Shown here: piece after piece, positions 24,548-33,528 of the stretch | Position numbering within the stretch: the stretch's first letter is position 1 | How the letters are laid out: each line of letters begins with the position of its first letter | Assembly: GCA_964557955.1 (NCBI GenBank) | Contig: CAZLCS010000029.1 | Location: 10,642-74,641, forward strand | Direction of reading: 5' to 3' | Length of the DNA: 64,000 bases | DNA from: JALOOX01 sp964557955 | GTDB taxonomy: Bacteria; Desulfobacterota; Syntrophobacteria; Syntrophobacterales; Syntrophobacteraceae | Notes under the pieces: model-generated | Told to the model about the DNA's origin: nothing | The model's database searches: none | Seen by the model: the letters and a program-made list of their open reading frames with translations, nothing else | Made by a program: the position numbers and the translations under genes

Positions 24548-27532
24548 TCAGCTCGAGGTCGCCATCACGAGCCCCACCGGCAGGGATTCCCCGAAGACCC
24601 ACTCCCTTTCCTGGTCGAGGAGGCTGCTTTCGGGGTGCAGCAGCATTTCCCGATACCTCTCCGGACGGGGAGCCCGATCCAGCCAGGCAAGAATTTCGTC
24701 ACGCCTGGACTCGTCGATATCCCGCTCCCGGTCGCCCGTGAGCCTCGCGATCTGGACGACGGCGTGAGCCAGGGTCTCTGAAGGTTCAGGCCCCATGGAG
24801 GTCAGGGCTTCGAGCCATTTCTCGACCGTGCTTCCAGGAATCACCAGGTTCAAAGGGCCATAGAAGGGGATTCTCGCGCCTAGACGGCTCAGCGCCCACA
24901 GGTCCTGCGGTTTGGAGGGCGAGCGCTGAATCCTCTTGAGAAAGACTTCCCCCAGATCCTCCTTGGTTTGAACCGGCAGTCTCTCCATGTTGGCAACGGC
25001 CATCCAGACTTCCATCTCTTCCTGGGCGCTGAGGATCTTCCCGGCCTTGCCCGGCTTCTTCTTCTTCTCTCCAGCTTGAAGAAGTCCCGCCAGCTGCTGA
25101 AAGAGGTGCCATTGCTGGCCGGACGAGAGTCCCCCGGCCACCCGGCGCCAGAAAACCCACCACTCGGATCGGTTCTGGGCCTGGCGCGGGAAGGCCAGTC
25201 CCTGGTGAAAGAGCTTCCAGACCTCTTTGATTCGCCATTCGTCCACCGGGTCGCCGAATCCCGGACGAAGGCAGAAGCCCAGCAGGTTCAGCCATCTGGC
25301 TTCATGCTGGGCGGTGAGGCTGCGGCCGGACCTGGTTTCCAGGAGCGCATCGGCGAGCTTGCGGATGAGTGAGCTGGGCCACTTCTCCTTGGGGCGATCC
25401 AACGCAGAGACCAGCTCCTTGGTGAGCTGCTCCGCTGCGCGGGGGGCAGACCGGAACCCAAAGACTTCCCGGATTTTTTCCTGGCCACCTTCGATGAGCT
25501 CCGAATCCAGGGTTTCGCCCGAGCTCAACCCACCCGATGGCGGCGGTTCGGCGCCCTGACGGACGTCAAACTGGAGCTGCCATCGGTGGGGTGTCTGCCG
25601 GGACGCGCACCACAGCTCCAAAGTGCCGACTTCTGTGAGCCGCACCGCGAGCTCAACGGGCAGTGGCTGTGCAGGGGCTCTCTTGCCGTAACGCAGGACC
25701 GTGCGAATAGGGGGCAGGACCGTGATCTCCTCTTCTGCCAGCGCGACCAGGTCGCCGAGACGATCCCCCAGCCGCGTGCTGGAGCTGAAGAGCTGGAAGC
25801 TCACGGGCTGATTGGTCAGCACGTTGAAGGATGGTTGTTCCAGCCGGATCTCGCAGCCTTCTTCCATACCGCGCGGCACCAGACATACGGCGTTACGCTC
25901 GATCTCATCGGTCACTGCCCTTTGGTCCGAAGCCACCTCGACATAGAAGGAGCGTGGACTCCCGGCCCCTACGCGGACACCCTCGCCAACGCGCACCAGC
26001 CCATAGTAGGCCGCCCCTACGGCGACGGCCAGATCGGGCCGAGGATTTTCGAGCTCGACGGGTTGGAAGTCTTCTCCGGCTTCGTGCTTGAACCAGCTCC
26101 CCAGGATTTCCCGGACCCGATCCCGGAGCATCTTGGGGCTCAATGCGCCGCCGTTAAACAGGACGAAGTCCGGGTAGACCGAATCCCTTCCCGTCTCGGT
26201 CGAAAGGAGGCGGCGAAAACGATGCCAGAAAGCCGCCAGATGCCGCGTCACAGCCGGCTCCTGGACATAGGGGAGCCCCCACTCGGTGAGTCCCGTGCGG
26301 CGAGCGGCCGTCGGTATGTCATCCGGCGGGATCTTCGGGAAAAAGCCATCCAGGATCAGGTCTCGCACGACATCCCGTGAGATCGTTGCCTTCAGGGTGT
26401 CTCCGATGAGCTTCCTTCCCAGGCCGACCAGCGTGATCTCATATTCATCGTGAGATGCGAAACCGGACGTGGATGCGGCGGTCCGGGTCTCTCCCGGATC
26501 CCGTCCGAAGAGGCCGGATCTTCTTCCCGCCGGACCGAACGGCGGCAATTCCGCATCAGCCGGAGGAGAGCCGGCCGCCAACTCTCCCAAAAGGGTCTCT
26601 TTTGCCTTCCTCGATTGATGCCAGAGTTGATGCCATCGCCTGGACTCGAGCTTTCCAGGCTGTCCCATGAGCTGGACTTCAAGATGTCGGGCAAGGGCGA
26701 GATCCATGTTGTCCCCGCCGAGCATGAGATGATCCCCAACCGCCAGCCGATCGAACTTGAGGCCCGCTTCTCCCACGCGGACGGCGACCACCGTGAAGTC
26801 GGTGGTCCCTCCGCCAACGTCGCAGACCAGGATCAGCTGACCGGCCTGCATTCCTTCACGCCAGTTCTGCTCATGGCGTGACAACCAGGCATAGAAGGCG
26901 GCGAGCGGCTCCTCGACCAAAATGATTTTGTGCAATCCCGCTTGATGAGCGGCCGTCACGGTCAATTCGCGGGCCACCTCATCGAACGAGGCGGGCACCG
27001 TCAGCAGGACGATCTGCTCCTCGAGACGAAAGCCCTCGCGTCCTCCAGCCATTTCGGCATTCCAGGCTTCCCGGAGGTGTCGGAGAACCCTGCTGCCGGC
27101 TTCCACGGGAGAGATCTTCTGAACATCGGATCCGGCACCCCAGGGAAGGATGTCCGCCGTGCGGTCAACGCCCCCGTGGCATAGCCACGACTTGGCCGAA
27201 GACACCAGCCTTCCCGGCACCAGTGCCCCCTGCTCACGTCCGAGCTCGCCGACAATGTAGCTCCTGCCGGAATCCCATGGCAGAGCAGTGCTCTCGGGCG
27301 GCAGCTCATAGGGGCCTGGAAGGTACAGAAACGAGGGCAGCACGGGGAGCTTCCCCATGGAGCCGGGAGCCACCAGCTGAGGAATGTTGAAGAACTGGAT
27401 CCTGCGGCATTCAGGGTCGGGTTTGGTCCTGTCGACATAAGCCAGGGCCGTGTTGGTGGTCCCCAGGTCTATGCCGACGATATAGCGGTGCTCGACGTCC
27501 GAGATGTCAAGAGAAGGCTCCGTCTTATGCAA
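24548..27532 (-). CDS. Large Hsp70-family ATPase with extended C-terminal domain (DUF3731-like)
   Basis: 994 residues. The actin-like ATPase domain covers roughly residues 10-560: phosphate 1 loop YIVGIDLGTTNTALAY, phosphate 2 loop LILVCDVGGGTTDFTVV, and GGDNMDLALARHL. In place of a canonical Hsp70 peptide-binding domain and lid there is a short beta-region and then about 350 helical residues (REVFGFRSAPRAAEQLTKELVSAL onward), which I associate with the DUF3731 family. An internal linker rich in Pro/Gly (near AELPPFGPAGRRSGLFG) looks like an insertion in the ATPase. The start overlaps the preceding Hsp70 gene by 8 bases. Client and role are unknown. Confidence 0.85.
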   Translation of the reverse strand: MHKTEPSLDISDVEHRYIVGIDLGTTNTALAYVDRTKPDPECRRIQFFNIPQLVAPGSMGKLPVLPSFLYLPGPYELPPESTALPWDSGRSYIVGELGREQGALVPGRLVSSAKSWLCHGGVDRTADILPWGAGSDVQKISPVEAGSRVLRHLREAWNAEMAGGREGFRLEEQIVLLTVPASFDEVARELTVTAAHQAGLHKIILVEEPLAAFYAWLSRHEQNWREGMQAGQLILVCDVGGGTTDFTVVAVRVGEAGLKFDRLAVGDHLMLGGDNMDLALARHLEVQLMGQPGKLESRRWHQLWHQSRKAKETLLGELAAGSPPADAELPPFGPAGRRSGLFGRDPGETRTAASTSGFASHDEYEITLVGLGRKLIGDTLKATISRDVVRDLILDGFFPKIPPDDIPTAARRTGLTEWGLPYVQEPAVTRHLAAFWHRFRRLLSTETGRDSVYPDFVLFNGGALSPKMLRDRVREILGSWFKHEAGEDFQPVELENPRPDLAVAVGAAYYGLVRVGEGVRVGAGSPRSFYVEVASDQRAVTDEIERNAVCLVPRGMEEGCEIRLEQPSFNVLTNQPVSFQLFSSSTRLGDRLGDLVALAEEEITVLPPIRTVLRYGKRAPAQPLPVELAVRLTEVGTLELWCASRQTPHRWQLQFDVRQGAEPPPSGGLSSGETLDSELIEGGQEKIREVFGFRSAPRAAEQLTKELVSALDRPKEKWPSSLIRKLADALLETRSGRSLTAQHEARWLNLLGFCLRPGFGDPVDEWRIKEVWKLFHQGLAFPRQAQNRSEWWVFWRRVAGGLSSGQQWHLFQQLAGLLQAGEKKKKPGKAGKILSAQEEMEVWMAVANMERLPVQTKEDLGEVFLKRIQRSPSKPQDLWALSRLGARIPFYGPLNLVIPGSTVEKWLEALTSMGPEPSETLAHAVVQIARLTGDRERDIDESRRDEILAWLDRAPRPERYREMLLHPESSLLDQEREWVFGESLPVGLVMATSS

Positions 27533-29360
27533 CGTCTTCCTGCTCCCTCAGATTGAACTCCAGCTTCCAGCGCTTCTGGTCATCATCCCGCGCCACGCAC
27601 CAGAGCTCGAGGGTTCCGATCTCCGTCACCTTGCTCTGGAGCCAGACAGGGACGACATTCACGCCTTCGATGGCATCGGAGGCGGGAAGGACCGCCTCCA
27701 TCGTGGTCACCTCATCGATTTCACCCTGCCAGTCGTCGATGATCTCCCCTGCCTGATCCTTCTTACGGACCGTGGATGCCAGGAGATTGAACACCGCAGG
27801 TTCGCCGACCACGAGTCCGAACTCTCTTTCACGGATTTCCGCCTCGGTTCCCTCCTCCATCCCAAAGGGGACAATGCAAAGGGCCTTGATGGGAGTAGGA
27901 ACGCCGGGCACGGCAGGCATGGCGCTTTCGATGCCGATGTAATAGGGGCGAGCCACACCGCCACGGATGCGGATCCCACGGCCCCGTCTCGCCAGTCCGT
28001 AGTAGGCGGCTCCTCGCGCCACCGCCAGGTCGAGGTCGGCGGAGCTCAGCTCTCTCACCTCCTCCCGGGGATGCCATCGTCTCAGGATGTCAAGGACCCG
28101 CTGCCGCAGCAGGTCCGACTTCATGACCCCGCCATTGAACAGCACCGCTGAAGGGTAACCCATGCTGGAGCCCGCCTCTGAGAGTCCCCTCTCGGATTGC
28201 CCCAGGAATCGGGCCAGGTGACGGGAAACCGCCGGGTCCGATTCGTAGGGCAGTCCCATTTCACGAACGCCCACCTTGCGGCGGCTCTTGGGGTACTCGT
28301 CTCGCTCGGTGATGGGAAAGAACCCTTCCACGAGCACTTGCTCCACTTCGGCTCGGGTGAGCTCGCTGCGTAAGGTCCCTCCGATGAGTGAGGTACCGCG
28401 TCCGAGAATCACGACGGGCTCGGCCTGGAGCTCCAGGTTGCTCAAGAGCCGTTCCTTGGCGGTCCGGCAGCTGTGCCACAGGCCTCTGAACTGCCAGGAG
28501 TCCAGGCGCACTCCTGTCTGGGCCAGTTTTGCCTGGAGTGCGTAGGCCAGGGTCAGGTCCATGTTGTCGCCGCCCAGGAGGATGTGGTCTCCCACAGCCA
28601 TGCGTCTCAGGGTCAGCTCACCCTGCTCCTCGGTCACCTGGATCAGGCTGAAATCGGTGGTGCCGCCTCCGATGTCGCAGACGAGAATAGACTCGTCGAC
28701 GCGGACGGCCTTCCTCCAGCGTTCTCTCTGGGACTCAATCCATGCATAAAACGCGGCCTGGGGTTCTTCCAGAAGCGTGATGCGTTCGAGTCCTGCGGCC
28801 TGTGCCGCCTTGACGGTGAGCTCACGGGCCACGGCATCGAAGGATGCCGGTACCGTCAGGTAGATCTCCTGGTTCTCGAAAGGTGCATCGATCCCCTGCT
28901 CAGCCATGGAGTGATTCCAGGCGTCCTTCAGGTGCGCCAGAAAGAGGCTCGACGCTTCCAGAGGGGAAACCTTGCGCCCTTCAGCGGGGCTGTCCCACGG
29001 AAGGATGGCTTCGGTGCGGTCCACCCCTGCATAACTCAGCCACGACTTGGCCGACGCCACCAGGCGGTTGGGGATCTCAGCGCCCCGTTTCCTGCCGAAC
29101 TCGCCGATGGTGTATTCCACGGATGGGTCCCAGGGGAGCGCCAACGCCCCCCCTGGAACATCGTGCGGGCCTGGAAGAAACAAAAAGGACGGCAGCAGGG
29201 GCTGCGGCCTCACGTCCCCGGGATTGACCACCTGCGGGACCATGAAGGTCTGGATGATCGGTTCCTGATCCTCATGCACTGTGCCTTCGGTATATGCCAT
29301 GACACAATGGGTCGTCCCCAAATCGATGCCGATAATATAACTGGATTCGCTCAAATCCAC
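27525..29360 (-). CDS. Hsp70-family ATPase, first of a tandem pair
   Basis: 611 residues. ATPase motifs: SYIIGIDLGTTHCVMAY at the N-terminus, ESILVCDIGGGTTDFSLI around residue 225, GGDNMDLTLAYALQAKL after it, and an adenosine-loop segment AVLFNGGVMKSDLLRQRV. The last 140 residues form a short beta-rich part without the EEVD-type tail or long lid of DnaK. It is clearly paralogous to the next gene (shared LPSFLFLPGPHD, LVASAKSWL, VDRTEAILPW). No dnaJ or grpE lies nearby, so nucleotide exchange or stimulation must come from elsewhere or from DUF2760. Confidence 0.87.
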   Translation of the reverse strand: MDLSESSYIIGIDLGTTHCVMAYTEGTVHEDQEPIIQTFMVPQVVNPGDVRPQPLLPSFLFLPGPHDVPGGALALPWDPSVEYTIGEFGRKRGAEIPNRLVASAKSWLSYAGVDRTEAILPWDSPAEGRKVSPLEASSLFLAHLKDAWNHSMAEQGIDAPFENQEIYLTVPASFDAVARELTVKAAQAAGLERITLLEEPQAAFYAWIESQRERWRKAVRVDESILVCDIGGGTTDFSLIQVTEEQGELTLRRMAVGDHILLGGDNMDLTLAYALQAKLAQTGVRLDSWQFRGLWHSCRTAKERLLSNLELQAEPVVILGRGTSLIGGTLRSELTRAEVEQVLVEGFFPITERDEYPKSRRKVGVREMGLPYESDPAVSRHLARFLGQSERGLSEAGSSMGYPSAVLFNGGVMKSDLLRQRVLDILRRWHPREEVRELSSADLDLAVARGAAYYGLARRGRGIRIRGGVARPYYIGIESAMPAVPGVPTPIKALCIVPFGMEEGTEAEIREREFGLVVGEPAVFNLLASTVRKKDQAGEIIDDWQGEIDEVTTMEAVLPASDAIEGVNVVPVWLQSKVTEIGTLELWCVARDDDQKRWKLEFNLREQEDVA

Positions 29361-29378
29361 TCCTCAGCTGCCTGAAAA

Positions 29379-29406
29379 GTTTCGAGTTTCAAGTTTCGAG
29401 TTGAAA
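29379..29406. repeat. 7-bp tandem repeat, GTTTCRA
   Basis: GTTTCGA, GTTTCAA, GTTTCGA and a degenerate GTTGAAA in tandem, just upstream of the first Hsp70 gene. The same heptamer is tandemly repeated at 45233-45267 upstream of ahcY. Confidence 0.85.
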
Positions 29407-29477
29407 ACCGGCCCGGCTAGGGGCCTTTTCATGGTTCAGAGTGGCCCGGTGGGCCATGCGGGACTGCTGTGTACAGG

Positions 29478-30281
29478 CTAACCTTCGATTTCCACTTCCG
29501 CCGGGGCGATCACCCGATTCTTTTCCTGATCGGCCACCGGCTTGGGGAGCTCGATTCTTTCAGCCTTCCAGCCACGATGTCGTAATATTCCCGTGAAAGG
29601 AGGATCGCCTGAAACATTCCCCGTGAGCCTGATGGCTCGAGCATCGAAACCGGGCTTGATGGTGACGGTGGAACCCTCTCCCTCCTCCATGATCGGCTTG
29701 AGATCGAGCACATCCCCCAACGCTTTCCTGCATCCTTCGTGGATGCTCCGAACGGCGGCCCCGATCTGAGCATCGTTATATAAATTGAGGTCTTCCTGCA
29801 GAAAGTCAATGAACCGCCCCTCCTGTTGCAGTGCAGTCAGAACCTGCACGGCCGGTTGGACCGAGGGTTCTGGAATGGCGGCTTGAACGGGCCTTTCCAC
29901 CTCATCACCGGCGGCATGACGCTCACCGGCGCGGCGCTCGGCCTTGCTGACGGGAGCTCCCTCCCGCTCGGCACGGCGCAGGAGAGCTCTGCCCTGAAGG
30001 GCGAGGAACAGCCAGAGAATGAAAGTGATGGTCCCTCCGGTTCCCGCCAGTACGGGCAAAAGGTAAATCCTGGACTCGTCGAGAAACTGTTTGAAGCTCG
30101 CCAGGGACCCCCGAAGGTCTTCCGGGAGGTTCGGCACCTCGGGCTGCATGAGGGGGGTGACCCATGCGTCGAGACCCTGGATGACCCTGTATCCGATGAA
30201 ATACAGCCCGGCAACCAGTATGCCGTTCCAGAGAACACAAGACACCAATGACTGCAGGGTCCAAGCGTTTCTAGCCTTCAT
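29478..30281 (-). CDS. DUF2760 membrane protein, partner of the tandem Hsp70 genes
   Basis: 267 residues. Two membrane segments near the N-terminus (SLVSCVLWNGILVAGLYFIGY and LLPVLAGTGGTITFILWLFLAL) are followed by a charged linker and a C-terminal soluble domain of about 120 residues (QVLTALQQEGRFIDFLQEDLNLYNDAQIGAAVRSIHEGC ... GFDARAIRLTGNVSGDPPFTGIL). The last domain is what I recognise as DUF2760. It is first in the run leading to two Hsp70 genes, a neighbourhood known from several proteobacteria. It could tether or activate the Hsp70 proteins at the membrane; that is inference. Confidence 0.82.
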   Translation of the reverse strand: MKARNAWTLQSLVSCVLWNGILVAGLYFIGYRVIQGLDAWVTPLMQPEVPNLPEDLRGSLASFKQFLDESRIYLLPVLAGTGGTITFILWLFLALQGRALLRRAEREGAPVSKAERRAGERHAAGDEVERPVQAAIPEPSVQPAVQVLTALQQEGRFIDFLQEDLNLYNDAQIGAAVRSIHEGCRKALGDVLDLKPIMEEGEGSTVTIKPGFDARAIRLTGNVSGDPPFTGILRHRGWKAERIELPKPVADQEKNRVIAPAEVEIEG

Positions 30282-30564
30282 GCTCTTTCACTCCTCCAGC
30301 TTCTTGAGGTTCGCTCCGGGGCAAGGCATTCAATTGTTGACTCAATTCATTCCATCCACAGCGTTTGCCCGCCAAATATCATCATGTCGGAGAACATCCG
30401 TCAAGCAGGGAAAAGGAAAACCAGATTTTCGGTTGCCATGGTTTTGGCAATCGTGATAAGGAAATCCGATTTGCTTAAACCACACACCCCCGTACCTTTT
30501 GGTGCCCGTTTTCCGGTTGGAGAAGGGTTTCAGGGGGTGGAGGCCACAACCAGAAGGAGGTTTT
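30282..30564. other. Divergent regulatory region between DUF2760 gene and rpsB
   Basis: No gene seen. An inverted repeat TTGCCA...TGGCAA lies near 30433-30450 and could be part of the rpsB promoter region; no clear riboswitch or autoregulatory rpsB leader was recognised. Confidence 0.4.
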
Positions 30565-31395
30565 ATGGCGGTCGTCAGCATGAAGCAATTGTTGGAAGCA
30601 GGGGTTCATTTCGGGCATCAAACGCGCCGTTGGAATCCCAAAATGAAAACCTACATCTTCGGCGCTCGTAATGGGATCTATATTATCGATCTCCAGAAAA
30701 CGGTTCGGCTTTTCAATACGGCCTATCAGTTTGTCCAGGAGACCGCCGCCGCCGGTGAAAGCGTCATGTTCGTGGGCACCAAGCAGCAGGCGCGGGAGAC
30801 GATAAAGGAAGAGGCCGACCGTTGCGGGATGTTCTACGTGGATCACCGCTGGTTGGGCGGGATGCTCACCAACTTCAAGACGATCAAGCTGAGGATCGAT
30901 CGGTTGAAGGAGTTGGAGGCCATGATCCAGGATGGAAGCATCAACCGTTTTCCCAAAAAAGAGATCCTGCAGCTCCAGAACGAGCGGGATAAGCTGGTCA
31001 AGAACCTGGGCGGCATCCAGGATATGACCCGGCTGCCCGGGGCCATGTTCGTCATCGACACGGCACGCGAGAACATCGCTGTTGCGGAAGCCAATCGACT
31101 TGGCATTCCCGTGGTGGCCGTCGTAGATACCAACTGCGATCCGGACGTCATCGATTATCCCATTCCCGGCAATGATGATGCCATCCGAGCTATTCGCCTC
31201 ATCACCGGGAGGATTGCAGATGCCTGCGTCGAAGGCCGGCAGCGATATCTCGAGTCGCAGCATGCGGCAAGGGACAAGGAAGCGATTTCGCTCGAAGAGG
31301 TCCCCGCAGGCCAGCTCCTCAGCCAGGAGGAGAGCGGCCCCGAGGTTGAGATTGTCAATCCCGTCGGTCAGGCTGAAGGTGACAACGGCGAATAG
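30565..31395 (+). CDS. rpsB: 30S ribosomal protein S2
   Basis: 276 residues from the ATG at 30565, preceded by AAGGAGG at 5 bases (the frame is open from 30499). Hallmarks: MKQLLEAGVHFGHQTRRWNPKM, IYIIDLQKT, MFVGTKQQAR, YVDHRWLGGMLTN and the GIPVVAVVDTNCDPD segment. The C-terminal 40 residues are a variable acidic tail. Assembles late onto the small subunit and recruits S1. First gene of the conserved rpsB-tsf-pyrH-frr run. Confidence 0.97.
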   Translation: MAVVSMKQLLEAGVHFGHQTRRWNPKMKTYIFGARNGIYIIDLQKTVRLFNTAYQFVQETAAAGESVMFVGTKQQARETIKEEADRCGMFYVDHRWLGGMLTNFKTIKLRIDRLKELEAMIQDGSINRFPKKEILQLQNERDKLVKNLGGIQDMTRLPGAMFVIDTARENIAVAEANRLGIPVVAVVDTNCDPDVIDYPIPGNDDAIRAIRLITGRIADACVEGRQRYLESQHAARDKEAISLEEVPAGQLLSQEESGPEVEIVNPVGQAEGDNGE

Positions 31396-31417
31396 GGTTG
31401 TTGACAGGAGGATAGCA

Positions 31418-32014
31418 TTGGAAATTTCAGCTGGAATGGTTCGCGATCTGAGAGAGAAGACGGGCGCAGGCATGATGGACTGCAAGAAAGCCCTTCAGGA
31501 TACTGACGGAGACATGGACAAGGCTTTGGACCTGCTGCGTCAGAAGGGGCTGGCCAAAGCCATGAAAAGGGCGGGCCGGGAGGCCACTGAAGGGATGGTG
31601 CATGCCTACATCCATGGCGGCGGACGGATTGGAGTGCTCGTCGAAGTCAACTGCGAGACGGATTTTGCGGCTAAGAGCGACGATTTCGTCGAGTTCACGA
31701 AAAATATCGCCATGCACATTGCTGCTTCCTCTCCTTTGGGGGTTGAGCGCGAGCACATTCCCCAAGAGGTGATCGAACGCGAGAAGGCCATCTATCTGGC
31801 CCAGGCTCGTGAGTCCGGCAAGCCCGAGAACATTCTTGAAAAGATGGTCGAGGGGAAGATGCGCAAATTCTTTGAGGAGGTGGTTCTCCTCGAGCAGAAA
31901 TATGTGAAGGATCCGGACAAGACCGTCCAGGACTATCTGAATGAGCTGACAGCCAAAATCGGCGAAAAGATCATCATCAGGCGATTCGCTCGCTATCAGC
32001 TTGGCGGCGAGTAG
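31418..32014 (+). CDS. tsf: Elongation factor Ts, short form, TTG start
   Basis: 198 residues from a TTG at 31418, chosen because AGGAGG lies six bases upstream and the protein then begins with the conserved helix MVRDLREKTGAGMMDCKKAL. No suitable ATG lies nearer. VNCETDFAAK is the EF-Tu contact motif. At under 200 residues it is the single-core form known from many delta- and thermophilic bacteria, shorter than E. coli EF-Ts (about 280). Recharges EF-Tu with GTP. 22 bases separate it from rpsB. Confidence 0.94.
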   Translation: MEISAGMVRDLREKTGAGMMDCKKALQDTDGDMDKALDLLRQKGLAKAMKRAGREATEGMVHAYIHGGGRIGVLVEVNCETDFAAKSDDFVEFTKNIAMHIAASSPLGVEREHIPQEVIEREKAIYLAQARESGKPENILEKMVEGKMRKFFEEVVLLEQKYVKDPDKTVQDYLNELTAKIGEKIIIRRFARYQLGGE

Positions 32015-32111
32015 GCTCATGGCATCGGACACCCGGCGGTTTCTGAAATCGGCTTCGGTGTGAAATTGAGCGGCCGAAGAAAGGTATCCCGGAAACACTC
32101 CTTATCGTCTC

Positions 32112-32177
32112 CCCCCGCCCAAGGCGGGGGTCCAGGACCCTTTGAAGACCTGGGTTCCCGCTTTATGCGGGAATTTT
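32112..32177. repeat. Three-hairpin palindromic repeat between tsf and pyrH, terminator-like
   Basis: Three successive hairpins: CCCCCGCC-CAA-GGCGGGGG (32112-32130), CCAGG...CCTGG (32132-32153) and TTCCCGC-TTTAT-GCGGGAA (32155-32173) followed by TTTT. The last has the form of an intrinsic terminator reading in the direction of the operon. The composition matches GTC-CCGC palindromes dispersed elsewhere in the window. Confidence 0.75.
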
Positions 32178-32210
32178 AATAGGTCAGGGACTCCCGGTCA
32201 CATTCAAAAG

Positions 32211-32975
32211 GTGAATACAGGGCTGCAACAAGTGGAACAAGAGAAGCTCGAGCCCAAGTACAAGCGGATTCTGCTGAAGTTGAGTGGGGAAGCTCTGATG
32301 GGAAGAGAACCCTATGGCATCGATTCCGGCGTCCTGATTGACGTTGCCACTGAAGTTCGCGAGGTGAATGAGCTGGGTATCGAGATGGCGCTCGTGATCG
32401 GAGGGGGTAACATCTTCCGCGGAGTATCAGGAGCGTCCAGGGGTATGGATCGCTCCACTGCTGATTATATGGGAATGCTGGCAACGGTCATGAATGCGCT
32501 GGCCCTGCAGCAGGCTCTGGAGAAAATGAGCGTCCCCACCCGTGTCTTATCAGCCATTGATATGAAGGAGGTGGCTGAGCCTTATATTCGCCGGCGAGCG
32601 ATTCGGCACCTGGAGAAAGGCCGTGTTGTCATTTTCGCGGCAGGCACGGGACTTCCTTTCTTCACAACCGACACGACGGCCGCCTTGAGGGCGGTGGAGG
32701 TAGGCGCCGAAGTTCTGATGAAGGCAACGAAGGTGGATGGGATTTATGCCAGCGATCCGGTCGAGGATCCGACGGCCAGGAAGTATGATGCCATCAGTTT
32801 TTCGGAAGTGCTTCAGAAGAATCTCAAAGTCATGGATGCAACCGCCATCTCATTGGCCAGGGATCAGAATATGCCGATCGTGGTCTTCAATCTCAGAACC
32901 GCCGGCAACATCAAAAGGGTTGTCATGGGAGAGGCCATTGGAACTTTGGTGGATGGAGGGAAGGAATCATGCTAG
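32211..32975 (+). CDS. pyrH: UMP kinase
   Basis: About 254 residues. The amino-acid-kinase fold is plain: YKRILLKLSGEALMG, MALVIGGGNIFRGV, the DYMGMLATVMNALALQ helix and GTGLPFFTTDTTAALRA. Phosphorylates UMP to UDP with ATP. The start is uncertain: GTG at 32211 or GTG at 32232, neither with a good ribosome-binding site, and the frame is open from 32142. A palindromic repeat lies just upstream and may have displaced the original site. Stop overlaps frr by 7 bases. Confidence 0.93.
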   Translation: MNTGLQQVEQEKLEPKYKRILLKLSGEALMGREPYGIDSGVLIDVATEVREVNELGIEMALVIGGGNIFRGVSGASRGMDRSTADYMGMLATVMNALALQQALEKMSVPTRVLSAIDMKEVAEPYIRRRAIRHLEKGRVVIFAAGTGLPFFTTDTTAALRAVEVGAEVLMKATKVDGIYASDPVEDPTARKYDAISFSEVLQKNLKVMDATAISLARDQNMPIVVFNLRTAGNIKRVVMGEAIGTLVDGGKESC

Positions 32976-33526
32976 ATGATGTGTACGCGGATGCCCAAGA
33001 CCGAATGCAGAAAGCCCTGGAGAATCTCGAGCAGGAATACAAGCGTTTGAGAACGGGACGAGCATCCGTTTCCCTGGTTGATGGAATTCGAGTGGAGTAT
33101 TACGGAACCAGCACTCCCCTGAGCCAACTGGCAACTCTCACGGTTCCTGAACCGCGTACGATCATGATTCAACCCTGGGACCAATCGGTCATCGGTGATG
33201 TCGAGAAGGCGATCCTCAAGTCGGAGCTGGGTCTGACTCCCAATAACGATGGCAAGATCATTCGAATCAGCATTCCGCCCCTTACTCAGGAGCGCCGCAA
33301 AGAGCTGGTCAAGGTGATCAAGAAGAAGGCCGAGGAGACCAAGGTGGCCATGCGCAACGTTCGGCGTGACGCGAATGAAATGCTGAAGGATCTGAGGAAA
33401 GAAAAGACCATTTCGGAGGACGAGCAGTTTAAAGGCCAGGACGAGACTCAGAAGATCACGGACGAGTTCATCAGGAAGGTGGATGGCGTCTATGCGGCCA
33501 AAGAGAAGGAGATTCTGGAAATCTGA
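32969..33526 (+). CDS. frr: Ribosome recycling factor
   Basis: 185 residues, standard length. Typical segments: MQKALENLEQEYKRLRTGRASVSLVDGIRVEYYG, PLSQLATLTVPEPRTIMIQPWD, LTQERRKELVK and RRDANEMLKD. With EF-G splits post-termination ribosomes. The ATG lies within the last codons of pyrH (ATGCTAG), implying translational coupling. Confidence 0.97.
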   Translation: MLDDVYADAQDRMQKALENLEQEYKRLRTGRASVSLVDGIRVEYYGTSTPLSQLATLTVPEPRTIMIQPWDQSVIGDVEKAILKSELGLTPNNDGKIIRISIPPLTQERRKELVKVIKKKAEETKVAMRNVRRDANEMLKDLRKEKTISEDEQFKGQDETQKITDEFIRKVDGVYAAKEKEILEI

Positions 33527-33528
33527 AT

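Noticed and set aside
24548..29360. Canonical DnaK-DnaJ-GrpE locus
   Set aside because: No J-domain or GrpE gene is adjacent, and the C-terminal domains do not match DnaK.
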